From SCUB01 sp041918675 (GTDB taxonomy: Bacteria; Pseudomonadota; Alphaproteobacteria; Rhizobiales; Xanthobacteraceae), in NCBI GenBank assembly GCA_041918675.1, contig JAYRVF010000011.1, forward strand, positions 1 to 64,000: DNA of 64,000 nucleotides, given 5' to 3'. The position numbers and the translations under genes are program-made. This document shows positions 1 to 14,495 of the stretch, one piece after another. The first letter of the stretch is position 1, and each line of letters begins with the position of its first letter. The notes under the pieces are model-generated. The model did no database searches and was not told where the DNA came from. It worked only from the letters and a program-made list of their open reading frames with translations.

Positions 1-72
1 CAGAAAAAACGATTGGGCATCCACGAAGACATTACGGCAGAGGCTCGGAAGCGAGCTATGGGGCCAGAATGA
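1..72 (+). CDS. 3' end of an unidentified reading frame (partial)
   Basis: Frame 1 is open from the window edge to a TGA at 70-72 and would encode a short, basic C-terminus ending in MGPE. It is too short to identify. The DNA just after it carries spaced GGCCA(C/G)T motifs of the sort found at some transposon ends, so it could be the tail of a transposase or resolvase-type gene. Another frame here is also open, so this may not be coding at all. Confidence 0.2.
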   Translation, partial: QKKRLGIHEDITAEARKRAMGPE

Positions 73-89
73 AAGAGGCCGTCAAATCA

Positions 90-140
90 GGCCACTACGC
101 ATTTCAAAACCGGCCACTAGGGGTCGAAACAGGCCAGTAC
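90..140. repeat. Three spaced GGCCA(C/G)T motifs, possible insertion-sequence end relic
   Basis: GGCCACTAC (90-98), GGCCACTAG (112-120) and GGCCAGTAC (132-140) recur at 22 and 20 bp spacing. Repeated short terminal motifs of this type occur at the ends of IS21-like elements, but no transposase is visible in the window, so the assignment to a mobile element is a guess. Confidence 0.25.
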
Positions 141-161
141 CCACCAAGCGCGAAGAACATA

Positions 162-190
162 TTGCGAACGGAGAACAAATAGTGTACAGT
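162..190 (+). promoter_or_regulatory. recA promoter with overlapping SOS (LexA) box
   Basis: TTGCGA (162-167) and TACAGT (185-190) are separated by 17 bp and fit a sigma-70-type promoter. GAAC-N7-GTAC (173-187) lies between and over them and differs by one base from the alphaproteobacterial LexA operator GAAC-N7-GAAC (GTTC-N7-GTTC on the other strand). A LexA box overlapping the recA promoter is expected. The implied transcript start near 197 leaves a leader of about 550 nt before the conventional recA start. Confidence 0.6.
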
Positions 191-260
191 TCTTTTGTTC
201 GCTCCGAGGCCGCCGGGCGGGTTGCCCGCCGCGAGGCCGGAGTGAGCAGAGGAGCCGTCC

Positions 261-752
261 ATGAGCCGTTCAGCCGCCGCAGCCAGGTCCCGCGCGCCGA
301 AAGCCTCGGCCGCGCCGCCGTTGGTTGCCCCTTCCTCGGCCTTGCCACGATCGGCCGCACCACGATCGGCCGCGCCACGAACGGCCGCGCCGCGATCTGC
401 GGCGCAACGGTCGGCCGCGTCCCCTTTGGCTTCGCCCCCTTCGGTTGCGGCAACGCCTAAGAAGGCTCGCAAGGCGGGGCCCACGCGGAAATCCGCGGCC
501 TTGGCGGTGTCCGAGCCCGCGCCCGTGCCTGCGTATGGACCGGCGCCCGCGCCTGAACAGTCACCCGCGTCTTATTCCGAGAAGGTGGAAGGGTCGGCGC
601 TTATCCGCGGTCGGGCGAAGGGGCCAAAGCCGGCGGCTGACGAAGCCAGCGCGAACGGTCCCGCGCATGCCGCCCCGCCCGCGATCCCGCCCGTCACCTT
701 GCACGCCACCCCGATTGTCGCCTTGCCGAATCCCCCTATAAGGAGCCAAACC
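261..752 (+). other. In-frame Ala/Pro/Ser/Arg-rich N-terminal extension of recA
   Basis: The recA frame stays open upstream for 164 codons, back to an ATG at 261 that has its own Shine-Dalgarno-like AGAGGAG about 7 nt before it. The encoded sequence is low complexity, rich in Ala, Pro, Ser and Arg, with five consecutive 15-bp DNA repeats (346-420) that encode PRSAA-type pentapeptides. No domain is recognisable. It could be translated as part of a 525-residue RecA, be made as a minor isoform, or be an untranslated leader kept open by GC-rich codon bias. The internal ATG at 753 has a stronger AAGGAG site and gives a RecA of normal length. Confidence 0.45.
346..420. repeat. Five tandem 15-bp repeats upstream of recA
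   Basis: Units of the form CACGATCGGCCGCGC begin at 346, 361, 376, 391 and 406. The first three are nearly identical and the last two are diverged. In the recA frame they encode PRSAA, PRSAA, PRTAA, PRSAA and QRSAA. The period is a multiple of three, so copy-number change would not break the frame. Confidence 0.85.
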
Positions 753-1838
<1,086 letters not shown>

Positions 1839-2234
1839 ATCGGCCCGGGCGGCGCGTGTGTCGCTCGCGAGTGGGTGGGGCGCGCGGGGCGCCGATCGGC
1901 AAACGGCGATTGCCAAACACGGATGGCGGATCGCCGATCGCCGCCGACCGATGACCGGTGGCCGATGACCGATTTGCAATCGCCGATGGCATCGCCGATG
2001 GCCAAGTGCGCGCGCGACCGGTTTCGGCTCTCGCAAGTTGGTTTGGAGATAGCTGTGTGCGTATCTCTGACGCGGGCGTCCGCCGCACCTGTTGCCGGTG
2101 CGGCGGGCGCCCGAGCGTCGTTTTGGGGCTGGATTTCGGGACGCGTCGCCCCGATGATGGCGCCGGCTGGCCGATGTGGGACAAGCGCGGCGGCCTCATT
2201 CCGCGTCACCGGCATTGTGGGCAAGTAGTCGATC
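1839..2234. other. 396-bp spacer between recA and hydrolase, GCCGAT-rich
   Basis: No convincing gene was found; the open frames here have no recognisable product. From about 1890 to 1995 the sequence is built from degenerate, partly palindromic GCCGAT/ATCGGC words (GCCGATCGGC, GATCGCCGATCGCC, GACCGATGACCGGTGGCCGATGACCG), which looks like an eroded intergenic repeat. No clear intrinsic terminator with a T-tract follows recA. Confidence 0.5.
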
Positions 2235-3050
2235 ATGAACGCATTGAAAGTCACGTCGACCGATGGCGTTGAGCTCGCCGTTCAGACCTGGGGCGCGTCC
2301 GAGGGGCCCGAGATCCTGTTCTTTCACGGTTTCAACCAGTCCTATCTGTCGTGGGCGCGGCAGGTGAACGACCCGGCGCTTGCCGGTTGCCGCATGGTGA
2401 CGATGGACCTGCGCGGCCATGGGGCATCGGGAAAGCCCGAGGATCCGGCCTTCTATCGCGACGACCGGCGCTGGGCCGATGATGTCGCCGCGGTGATCGC
2501 GGCGACGGGCCTGACGCGGCCGGTGCTGGTCGGTTGGTCCTATGCCGGGCGTGTGATCACCGACTATGTCCGTTTCCACGGGCAGGAGAAGATCGCGGGC
2601 ATCAATTTCGTCGCCGCGGTGATCAAGACCGGAGGCGGCCACATGGGGCCGGGCCGCGATCACTTCAAGCCGATGACCAACGGCGATCTCGCGCTCAACA
2701 TTTCCGGCACGCGCGGCTTCGTCCGCGCCTGCTTCGCCGTACCGCCGACGGCGGATGAGTTCGAGACCATGGTCGCCTTCAACATGGTGGCGCCGCCGCG
2801 CGTGCGCAAAATGGTTCTCGACCGCACGCCGAATGACGGCGACATCCTGGCGACGCTGCGGCTTCCCGTGTTGCTCACGCACGGCACGCAGGATCAGGTC
2901 ATTCGGCCCGGCATGAGTATCGACGGGTCCAAGCTGATCCCGAATGCGAGGCTCTCGCTCTATGACGGCATCGGCCACGTGCCGTTCATGGAAGACACCG
3001 CGCGCTTCGACGCCGAACTTCTTGCCTTCGCGCGCGCGGCGTCGGCGTGA
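2235..3050 (+). CDS. Alpha/beta-fold hydrolase
   Basis: This 271-residue protein is a single-domain alpha/beta hydrolase. It has the HGF oxyanion-hole segment near residue 33, the nucleophile elbow GWSYAG with its serine near residue 101, a candidate acid in THGTQDQV near 220, and the catalytic histidine in GIGHVPF near 247. Such enzymes hydrolyse esters, lactones or related bonds, and the substrate cannot be read from the sequence. It stands alone between recA and the gcvP 3' end. The ATG follows CAAGTAGTCGATC, a poor Shine-Dalgarno sequence, but no better start exists. Confidence 0.85.
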   Translation: MNALKVTSTDGVELAVQTWGASEGPEILFFHGFNQSYLSWARQVNDPALAGCRMVTMDLRGHGASGKPEDPAFYRDDRRWADDVAAVIAATGLTRPVLVGWSYAGRVITDYVRFHGQEKIAGINFVAAVIKTGGGHMGPGRDHFKPMTNGDLALNISGTRGFVRACFAVPPTADEFETMVAFNMVAPPRVRKMVLDRTPNDGDILATLRLPVLLTHGTQDQVIRPGMSIDGSKLIPNARLSLYDGIGHVPFMEDTARFDAELLAFARAASA

Positions 3051-3085
3051 ACGATCCGGCGACAGGCCGCCGGGCGCTTGGCGCG

Positions 3086-3180
3086 AATCCCGCGAAAGCG
3101 GAAATCGGCTTCGCGGCCGGGATGGGCCGAAGGCCTTGAAGCTGGGAACGCTCGTCGCGGCGAGACGGTTCCGTCGCGCG
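3086..3180. repeat. Dispersed intergenic repeat, copy A
   Basis: This segment begins AATCCCGCGAAAGCGG and ends with a GGCGAGACGG...CCGTCGCG dyad. A second copy lies at 37768-37862 and can be aligned along its whole length of about 95 bp, with matching ends and a more diverged middle. Both copies are intergenic, near gene 3' ends. It looks like a small non-coding dispersed element of this genome. Confidence 0.65.
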
Positions 3181-3266
3181 CGCCAAACACGCCGGAAGTC
3201 GCGCCAACTTTCGTGCCGCCGCGCCTCACGCCGACGATGCGTCGCCTCGCTTCGGTTCCCGCCGTC

Positions 3267-6143
<2,877 letters not shown>

Positions 6144-6192
6144 GTCGGCGGCTCTCCAGGGTGGCGCGGACAACGAAAAGGCGCGGGCCGGC

Positions 6193-6558
6193 TCAGGCCG
6201 TGTGCGCCTTGTAGGCGGCCTCGTCCATCAGGCCGGCTAGCTCGGCGGCGTCGGCGAGCTTGAGCTTGAAGAACCACGCTCCGCCCATCGGATCGGAATT
6301 GACGAGCGCGGGATCGGCCACGAGCGCGTCATTCACCTCGGTGATCTCGCCGGAAAGCGGCGCGTAGATATCGGAAGCGGCCTTGACCGATTCCACCACC
6401 GCGACCGCCTCGGCCTTCGTCACCTTGCGTCCCGGCTTCGGCAGTTCGACGAAGACGACGTCGCCGAGCTGTTCCTGCGCGTAGGTGGTGACGCCGACGG
6501 TGGCGATGTCGCCCGCGACGCGGATCCATTCATGGTCGGCGGTGTATTTGACGGTCAT
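6193..6558 (-). CDS. gcvH: Glycine cleavage system H protein
   Basis: GcvH is the lipoyl carrier that shuttles the aminomethyl intermediate between the P, T and L proteins. The 121-residue product is full length. It carries the lipoylation motif VESVKAAS with the modified lysine at residue 59, and starts with the typical KYTADHEWI. It lies 9 bp after gcvT and before gcvP, so the three genes are very likely co-transcribed under the glycine riboswitch. Confidence 0.97.
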   Translation of the reverse strand: MTVKYTADHEWIRVAGDIATVGVTTYAQEQLGDVVFVELPKPGRKVTKAEAVAVVESVKAASDIYAPLSGEITEVNDALVADPALVNSDPMGGAWFFKLKLADAAELAGLMDEAAYKAHTA

Positions 6559-6567
6559 TGCTGAGCC

Positions 6568-7704
6568 TCAACGCTTGGTGGAGGAGGGAACGAAGGGAAG
6601 CGGCGCCACGACCATCGGCAGGCGCTGGTCGCGCACTTGCGCGAACAGGCGCGTGGCGGGCGCGGCGTGGGGCGTGGCGACGTAGCCCATCGCGACCGGC
6701 GCGTTGAGGCTCGGGCCGAAGCCGCCCGAGGTGACGTGGCCGATCGTCTCGCCGGAAGACGCGTCCGCGAAGATCGGCGCGCCTGCGCGTACGGGCGCGC
6801 GCCCTTCCGGCCGCAATCCGACGCGGCGGCGCGGCGCGCCGTTCCGCAACTGATCGAGAATCACGTCCGCGCCGAAAAAGCCGCCCGCGCGCTCGCCGCC
6901 TTCGCGCCTGCTCTTCTGGATCGTCCAGGCGAGCGCGGCCTCGACCGGCGTCGTGTCCGGACCGATGTCCTGGCCGAAAAGGCACAGGCCCGCCTCAAGC
7001 CGCAGGCTATCGCGCGCGCCGAGCCCGATCGGCAGCACGTCGGGATGATCGAGCAGCGCGTCGACAACGCGCGCGCCGTGGCGCTCGGGGATGGAGATTT
7101 CGAAGCCGTCCTCGCCGGTATAACCGGAGCGCGAGACGATGCAGTCGACGCCCTTGATGTTGTGAACGCCGGCATCCATGAAGCGCATCGCCGCGGTCGA
7201 GTCGCAAAGCGTGGCCAGCACCGCTTCCGAACGCGGGCCCTGCAACGCGATCATCACCCGGGCGTCGAGAAGTTCGACGTCGCAGCTCGCGGCGAGATTG
7301 GCGCGCAGATGCGCGAGATCGGCTTCGGCGCATCCGGCGTTGACGACCAGGTAGAAGTGGTCGGTGAAATTCGCGATCATCAGATCGTCGATGATGCCGC
7401 CCGCTTTATTCGTGAGCAAAGCGTAGCGCTGGCGTCCCGGCGCGAGCGCGAGGATGTCCTGCGGCATGAGTCGTTCGAGCGCGCGCGCGGCCTCCGTCAT
7501 CCGTCCGCCGCGCGGGGTGACGACGATCTGGCCCATATGCGACACGTCGAACAGGCCCGCCGCCGCGCGGGTGTGGAGATGTTCCTTCATCACGCCGGCG
7601 GCGTAATGCACGGGCATCTCGTAGCCCGCGAAGGGCACGATCTTGCCGCCGCGGGCGACGTGCAGCGCGTGCAGGGGAAGACGTTGGAATGTGGTCGCGA
7701 GCAT
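6568..7704 (-). CDS. gcvT: Glycine cleavage system aminomethyltransferase, T protein
   Basis: GcvT transfers the methylene unit from aminomethylated GcvH to tetrahydrofolate, giving 5,10-methylene-THF and ammonia. The 378-residue product has the family N-terminus (LHALHVARGGKIVPFAGYEMP), the LFDVSHMGQ motif, and the GYTGEDGFEI segment of the folate-binding core. It is the first gene of the operon. The start at 7704 lies just downstream of a tandem glycine riboswitch, so expression should rise when glycine is plentiful. The product feeds the C1 pool also used by the nearby MTHFR-type gene and purine synthesis. Confidence 0.96.
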   Translation of the reverse strand: MLATTFQRLPLHALHVARGGKIVPFAGYEMPVHYAAGVMKEHLHTRAAAGLFDVSHMGQIVVTPRGGRMTEAARALERLMPQDILALAPGRQRYALLTNKAGGIIDDLMIANFTDHFYLVVNAGCAEADLAHLRANLAASCDVELLDARVMIALQGPRSEAVLATLCDSTAAMRFMDAGVHNIKGVDCIVSRSGYTGEDGFEISIPERHGARVVDALLDHPDVLPIGLGARDSLRLEAGLCLFGQDIGPDTTPVEAALAWTIQKSRREGGERAGGFFGADVILDQLRNGAPRRRVGLRPEGRAPVRAGAPIFADASSGETIGHVTSGGFGPSLNAPVAMGYVATPHAAPATRLFAQVRDQRLPMVVAPLPFVPSSTKR

Positions 7705-7759
7705 GCCGAGGCTCCCAGGTCGTTTGACGAATCGGGGGATTCGCCAAGCCCATCAGAAG

Positions 7760-7945
7760 CCCCATCTGTCTGCTTGCCTGAGAGTATTATCCCGTCGGCG
7801 GACACGAATACCGATCGCTCGCGATCGGCCGCGCCTCTTTCCAGATCCGAATCAGGTCACGCGGTCCTTTTGCCTGAGAGTTTCCGGGGCGGTTGCTCCT
7901 TCGGCGCCGGTATCCGACTGGGTCGGTACCGGTCTCTTCCGCGAT
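7760..7945 (-). ncRNA. Tandem glycine riboswitch
   Basis: Read on the minus strand, the leader of gcvT holds two glycine aptamers in series. The first (about 7945-7865) shows GCGCCGAAGGAGCAACC followed by GGAAACTCTCAGGCAAAAGG. The second (about 7845-7760) shows GGAAAGAGGC, then CGCCGACGGGATAATACTC and TCTCAGGCA. The conserved CTCTCAGGCA element at the 3' side of each aptamer and the position directly before gcvTHP are diagnostic. Such elements normally activate gcv expression when glycine binds. Confidence 0.95.
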
Positions 7946-8121
7946 GACCTTACGCGCGGTTACTCCAAACTTGCGGGCGACCGAACCACGCCGGCCGGCC
8001 CCATGTCAACGCGGTTGGCGCGCCTATCAACGATTCGGCGTTACGGCGGGCTCCACGCCAAGCTAGATGGCGAATCGGGCGCCGCGTTCAAGTGCATTCG
8101 TTAGCGCCATGCGGCGCGCGG
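7946..8121. other. Spacer between riboswitch and the metF-type gene
   Basis: This interval must hold the gcv promoter for the minus strand, but I cannot pick out a convincing -35/-10 pair. No gene or repeat is seen. Confidence 0.4.
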
Positions 8122-9069
8122 TTAACGCCGACCGGCGCGGGCAAGCCGGCCGCGGGCGGCTGTGACGATCTCGGCCATCGACCGCTGATTGCGCGGCGCC
8201 ATCAGATGGACGCCGGCGACGCCGGGAATGGTCGCGAGTTCCTCGATCAGGTCGAGGCAGATGCGCTCGCCCTCCGCGACCGGATCGCTCGCCGCCTCAA
8301 GGCGCGCGATGAAATCGTGGGGAATGACCGTGCCGAAAAGCTTTTCGCGCATCCAGCGCGCGCTCTTGGCCGAACGCAGCGGCGCGATGCCGATGAGGAA
8401 GCGCAGCGCCGGCACCAGGCCCTCGTCGGCAAGCCGCGCGAGATAACGCCGCACGAGACCGGCATCCATCGCGAATTGCGTCTGCACGAATTCGACGCCG
8501 GCCGCGCGTTTTTGACGCAGTCGCGCCGGCGTCCATCCCGGCGTCGGCTCGACCGGCGTGTCGGCGCCGCCGATAAGAAAATCTGCCTTGCCCGCGACCG
8601 CCCGGCCATGGGGCAGGCGGCCCTCGTCGCGAATCACGCGCGCGGTGGCGGCGAGTTCGTCGCTCGTCAGGTCGAAGACGCCCTTGGCGTCCGGCTGGTC
8701 GCCGGCCTCGGGCGGATCGCCGCGCAGCACGAGAAGATTGCGGATGCCGAGCGCGGCCGCGCCCAGAAGGTCGCCCTGCAGGGCGATGCGGTTGCGGTCG
8801 CGGCAGGTGAGCTGAAGGATCGGCTCGATGCCGGCAGCGCGCAGCAGGGCGGCGGCGGGGAGCGCGCCCAGATGGGCGCGGGCCGAGGCCGCGTCCGTCA
8901 CGTTGATCGCGTCGGCGACGCCGCGAAAGGGCAGGGCGTCGGCCAGGAGATCGGCCGGGTCGCAGGAGACCGGCGGCGTGACCTCGCAGGTGATGACGAA
9001 ATCGCCCCGCGTGAGCTTGTCGCGCAAGGTCGCCGGCGGCGGGTGCGTTCCTTCGGGAAAAGGCATCAT
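8122..9069 (-). CDS. Methylenetetrahydrofolate reductase family protein
   Basis: This 315-residue protein belongs to the MTHFR (MetF) family, flavoenzymes that reduce 5,10-methylene-THF to 5-methyl-THF. Visible family features are the N-terminal VITCEVTPP strand, the INVTD segment, the NLLVLRGDPP motif for folate/flavin contacts, and FVQTQFAMD before the last third. It is more divergent than classical MetF and could be one of the alternative MTHFR homologues used in C1 metabolism rather than methionine synthesis. It is next to, but separated from, the glycine cleavage operon on the same strand. Two adjacent ATG codons (9069 and 9066) are possible starts. Confidence 0.85.
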   Translation of the reverse strand: MMPFPEGTHPPPATLRDKLTRGDFVITCEVTPPVSCDPADLLADALPFRGVADAINVTDAASARAHLGALPAAALLRAAGIEPILQLTCRDRNRIALQGDLLGAAALGIRNLLVLRGDPPEAGDQPDAKGVFDLTSDELAATARVIRDEGRLPHGRAVAGKADFLIGGADTPVEPTPGWTPARLRQKRAAGVEFVQTQFAMDAGLVRRYLARLADEGLVPALRFLIGIAPLRSAKSARWMREKLFGTVIPHDFIARLEAASDPVAEGERICLDLIEELATIPGVAGVHLMAPRNQRSMAEIVTAARGRLARAGRR

Positions 9070-9344
9070 CGTTAACGGCCCGGGGGTCTTTCCTCGGCTG
9101 CCCCGGCTTTTCTTGGGTTGTCTTTGGGCGCTTGCCGCAAGGGTGCCTTAAGGGTGCCGTGAGCGAGGGCGGGGCCCCGATGCCTTTCCCCACGCCATTC
9201 GGGCGTTTTTGCGCGGGAGAACGCCCGCCGGCCGGGCCGCGCCGTCCTTTTCTGGACAGTGTCACCCCCCGCGATTAAAAGCAATTGCGAAACGGGAACA
9301 AGCTGGCGCGCACCGCGCGAGCGGTCCGGCGCGAATGGACAACG

Positions 9345-12005
<2,661 letters not shown>

Positions 12006-12016
12006 CGCGGGCAAGG

Positions 12017-13285
12017 TTGAAGCGGAGGGTGATCCTGGGCCACCTGGCTGACAGGAAGTCGGCGACCGACGGCGGCGCGAGCCGCGAGGCGCGGATCGCG
12101 CGCTTGCGCCGGCGCACCTACAACGTTCTCGAACGGGGCTCGGCCAATGATGGCCTCAGCCGCACCATCAATCGCGGCCTCGCCGCGCTGATCATCGTCA
12201 ACCTGATCGCGATGACGCTCGAATCCGAGCCGGCGCTGTACGCCAAATACGGCCCGTTGTTCTGGGCCTTCGAGATGGTCTCGCTCGTCATCTTCACCCT
12301 GGAATACATGGCGATCCTCTGGATCGCGGTGGAGCAGCCGCCGTATCGGCATCTGCCGCAATGGCGGGCGCGGCTGAGCTATGCCATCAGCGCGCCTGGC
12401 ATCGTCGATCTCGTCGCGGTGCTGCCGTTCTGGCTGGCGCTGTTCGCGCATGTCGACCTGCGCGCGCTGATGATCTTCCGCATCATGCGCTTCCTCAAGC
12501 TGACGCGCCATTCCGCGGCGATGCGCTCGCTGCTCAGCGCGCTCGACGCCGAGCGGCGGGCGCTGTTCGGCTGCCTCCTGATCATGCTCGGCGCGGCGCT
12601 GATCGCGGCGACCCTGATGCATGTCGTCGAGGGCGAGGTTCAGCCGGAGAAATTCGGGACGATCCTCAATTCGATGTGGTGGGCGATCGTCACCATCGGC
12701 ACCATCGGCTATGGCGACGTGGTGCCGGTGACCGCGCTCGGCAAGTTTGTCGCCACCGGCGCGATCGTGGCCGGCCTCATCATCGTGGCGCTGCCGATCG
12801 GCATCGTCGCCACGGCCTTTTCCGAGCAGGTTCATCGCCGCGATTTCGTCATCACCTGGGGCATGATCGCGCGCGTGCCGCTGTTCGCCGGCTTCGAGGC
12901 GCGCCACATCGCCGACATCATGGAACTCTTGCGCGCGCAGGCGGTCGACGCCGGCTCGATCATCGCGCGCCGCGGCGACCAGGCGCATTCGATGTATTTC
13001 ATCGCTTCCGGCGAGGTCGAGATCGAATTGCCTGACAAGACCGTGCGTCTCGGCATGGGTCACTTCTTCGGCGAGGTCGCGGTGCTGCGGCGGGCGCGGC
13101 GCTCGGCGACGGTGACGGCGCTGACGCGATGCGATCTGTTGGTGCTGGAGGCGCGCGAGCTTCACGCGCTGATGGAGCGCGAACCGGTGCTGGCGGCCCG
13201 CGTCAACGAGGTCATGACCACGCGCGTCGGCGGCGAGGTCATCAGCAAGTCCGGCGACATCATCCGCGAGGAAGTCGACGTCTGA
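12017..13285 (+). CDS. Voltage-sensor-like potassium channel with cyclic nucleotide-binding domain
   Basis: The 422-residue protein has an N-terminal membrane region of about six helices. An S4-like segment (IFRIMRFLKLTRHS, near 152-165) carries several basic residues. The pore contains the K+ selectivity filter TIGYGD near residue 229. The cytoplasmic C-terminus (about 300-400) is a cyclic nucleotide-binding domain with the phosphate-binding cassette FFGEVAVLRRARRSATV. This is the MlotiK1/CNG-like architecture, so the channel is probably gated or tuned by cAMP or cGMP. It starts 11 bp after alaS and may be read from the same transcript, although no functional link is obvious. Confidence 0.9.
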   Translation: MKRRVILGHLADRKSATDGGASREARIARLRRRTYNVLERGSANDGLSRTINRGLAALIIVNLIAMTLESEPALYAKYGPLFWAFEMVSLVIFTLEYMAILWIAVEQPPYRHLPQWRARLSYAISAPGIVDLVAVLPFWLALFAHVDLRALMIFRIMRFLKLTRHSAAMRSLLSALDAERRALFGCLLIMLGAALIAATLMHVVEGEVQPEKFGTILNSMWWAIVTIGTIGYGDVVPVTALGKFVATGAIVAGLIIVALPIGIVATAFSEQVHRRDFVITWGMIARVPLFAGFEARHIADIMELLRAQAVDAGSIIARRGDQAHSMYFIASGEVEIELPDKTVRLGMGHFFGEVAVLRRARRSATVTALTRCDLLVLEARELHALMEREPVLAARVNEVMTTRVGGEVISKSGDIIREEVDV

Positions 13286-13407
13286 TTCGTTGCAAGTCAG
13301 TGGCGATCGAGAATCGCGCGCGCGGAATTACCAAACATTCACTTGCGGGTCACGGCCGGTGGGCGACATCGTGCGCGCGTTTCGCGCGTCGGATAGGAGC
13401 TCGAGCC

Positions 13408-14349
13408 ATGTACCAAATGATCCTTCTGCGGCTGCATCGCTGGCTGACGCTGATTTTCGCGCTTCCGCTGATGGTGGTGATCGGAACGGGTCTGGTGCTG
13501 TCGTTCGAGCCGGCCGCGCAGACGGTCTCGCTCGCGCCGGGTTCGCTGAACGCCGCGACGGTGGCGAGCCTCCTCGATCGTCACGATCCGGAAGGCAAGG
13601 CGCGCGGAATTGCATACCGGCCTTACGATAATGTGGTGGCGCTTCTCGGCATCGGCGCCGCGCCGGTCGAGGTCGACGCGACCACCGGCGAAAGGATCGA
13701 GGATACGTCGCTGAGCTGGGCGAAAGTGTTCGCCACGTCGCGGCGCTGGCACGAGCATATGATCTTCGATCAACGCTGGCTGGTGACGGCGTCCACCATC
13801 GCGATGCTGGTGGTCATGCTGCTCGGCCTGCTGATGGGCTGGCCGCGGCTGCGCATGAGCGTCGCCGGCTGGCACAAGGGAATCGCCTGGTTCGCGCTGC
13901 CGCTCATCATCCTGAGCCCGCTGACGGGGCTCGCCATCGCCTTCGGCATCACCTTCGCGCCGGGCCCGGGCGCTGCGAAATCCGCGCCGCTGCCGCTGAA
14001 GCAGGCGATCGCGGTGGTCGGACGCGGCCACGATTTGTCCGGCCTGATCTGGGTGCGCGGACGCGGCGGCGCGCAGATGGCGCGCCTGAACGAGGGCGGG
14101 GAGCTGCGGGTCTATCTCGTCACCGCCGACGGACTGACGCCGCTCGCGCGCAACTGGCCGCGCCTGATCCATGAAGGTAATTGGGCGGGCGCGTGGTCGG
14201 CGCTCATCAATGTGGTGACATCGGTGGCGCTCGTCGGGCTTCTCGGCACCGGCCTTTATCTCTGGCTGAGCCGCAAGCTGCGCCGTCGCAATCCGCGTCG
14301 ACGCGCCGAGGGGGCGACGCCGTCCACGCAATCGGCGCGCCCCGCGTGA
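13408..14349 (+). CDS. PepSY-associated transmembrane protein
   Basis: The 313-residue product has an N-terminal helix, a periplasmic segment, paired helices around residues 130-190 and a last helix near 275-300. This is the layout of PepSY-associated TM proteins. Family members are often linked to iron-siderophore reduction, but here there is no TonB receptor beside it, so the role is open. The start at 13408 is supported by AGGAG 8 nt upstream; the longer frame overlaps the channel gene and was not used. The C-terminal tail is rich in Arg. Confidence 0.75.
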   Translation: MYQMILLRLHRWLTLIFALPLMVVIGTGLVLSFEPAAQTVSLAPGSLNAATVASLLDRHDPEGKARGIAYRPYDNVVALLGIGAAPVEVDATTGERIEDTSLSWAKVFATSRRWHEHMIFDQRWLVTASTIAMLVVMLLGLLMGWPRLRMSVAGWHKGIAWFALPLIILSPLTGLAIAFGITFAPGPGAAKSAPLPLKQAIAVVGRGHDLSGLIWVRGRGGAQMARLNEGGELRVYLVTADGLTPLARNWPRLIHEGNWAGAWSALINVVTSVALVGLLGTGLYLWLSRKLRRRNPRRRAEGATPSTQSARPA

Positions 14350-14412
14350 AGGGCGCGCGCTCGGGCGCCGGGCCATTGAGCGCGAATTCTTGAAGCGAAC
14401 CGCCCTGGCGCG

Positions 14413-14446
14413 AACGAAAACAGCGGCCCGCGAGGGCCGCCGTTGT
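14413..14446 (-). terminator. Intrinsic terminator after icd
   Basis: GCGGCCC (14423-14429) and GGGCCGC (14434-14440) form a perfect stem with a 4-nt loop. On the minus strand it is followed by TGTTTTCG, giving a terminator about 55 bp beyond the icd stop. It may also insulate the convergent PepSY gene. Confidence 0.75.
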
Positions 14447-14495
14447 CACGCGCGATTTGCGGCGGGCGTGGGCCGCGCCGCCGCCCGCGCGTGGG

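Noticed and set aside
189..200. GTTC-TTTT-GTTC as an SOS box
   Set aside because: The 4-bp spacing does not fit the 7-bp spacing of the alphaproteobacterial LexA site; the GAAC-N7-GTAC element just upstream fits better.
6637..7947. 436-codon plus-strand frame opposite gcvT and the riboswitch
   Set aside because: It runs antisense through gcvT and across the riboswitch, with no domain.
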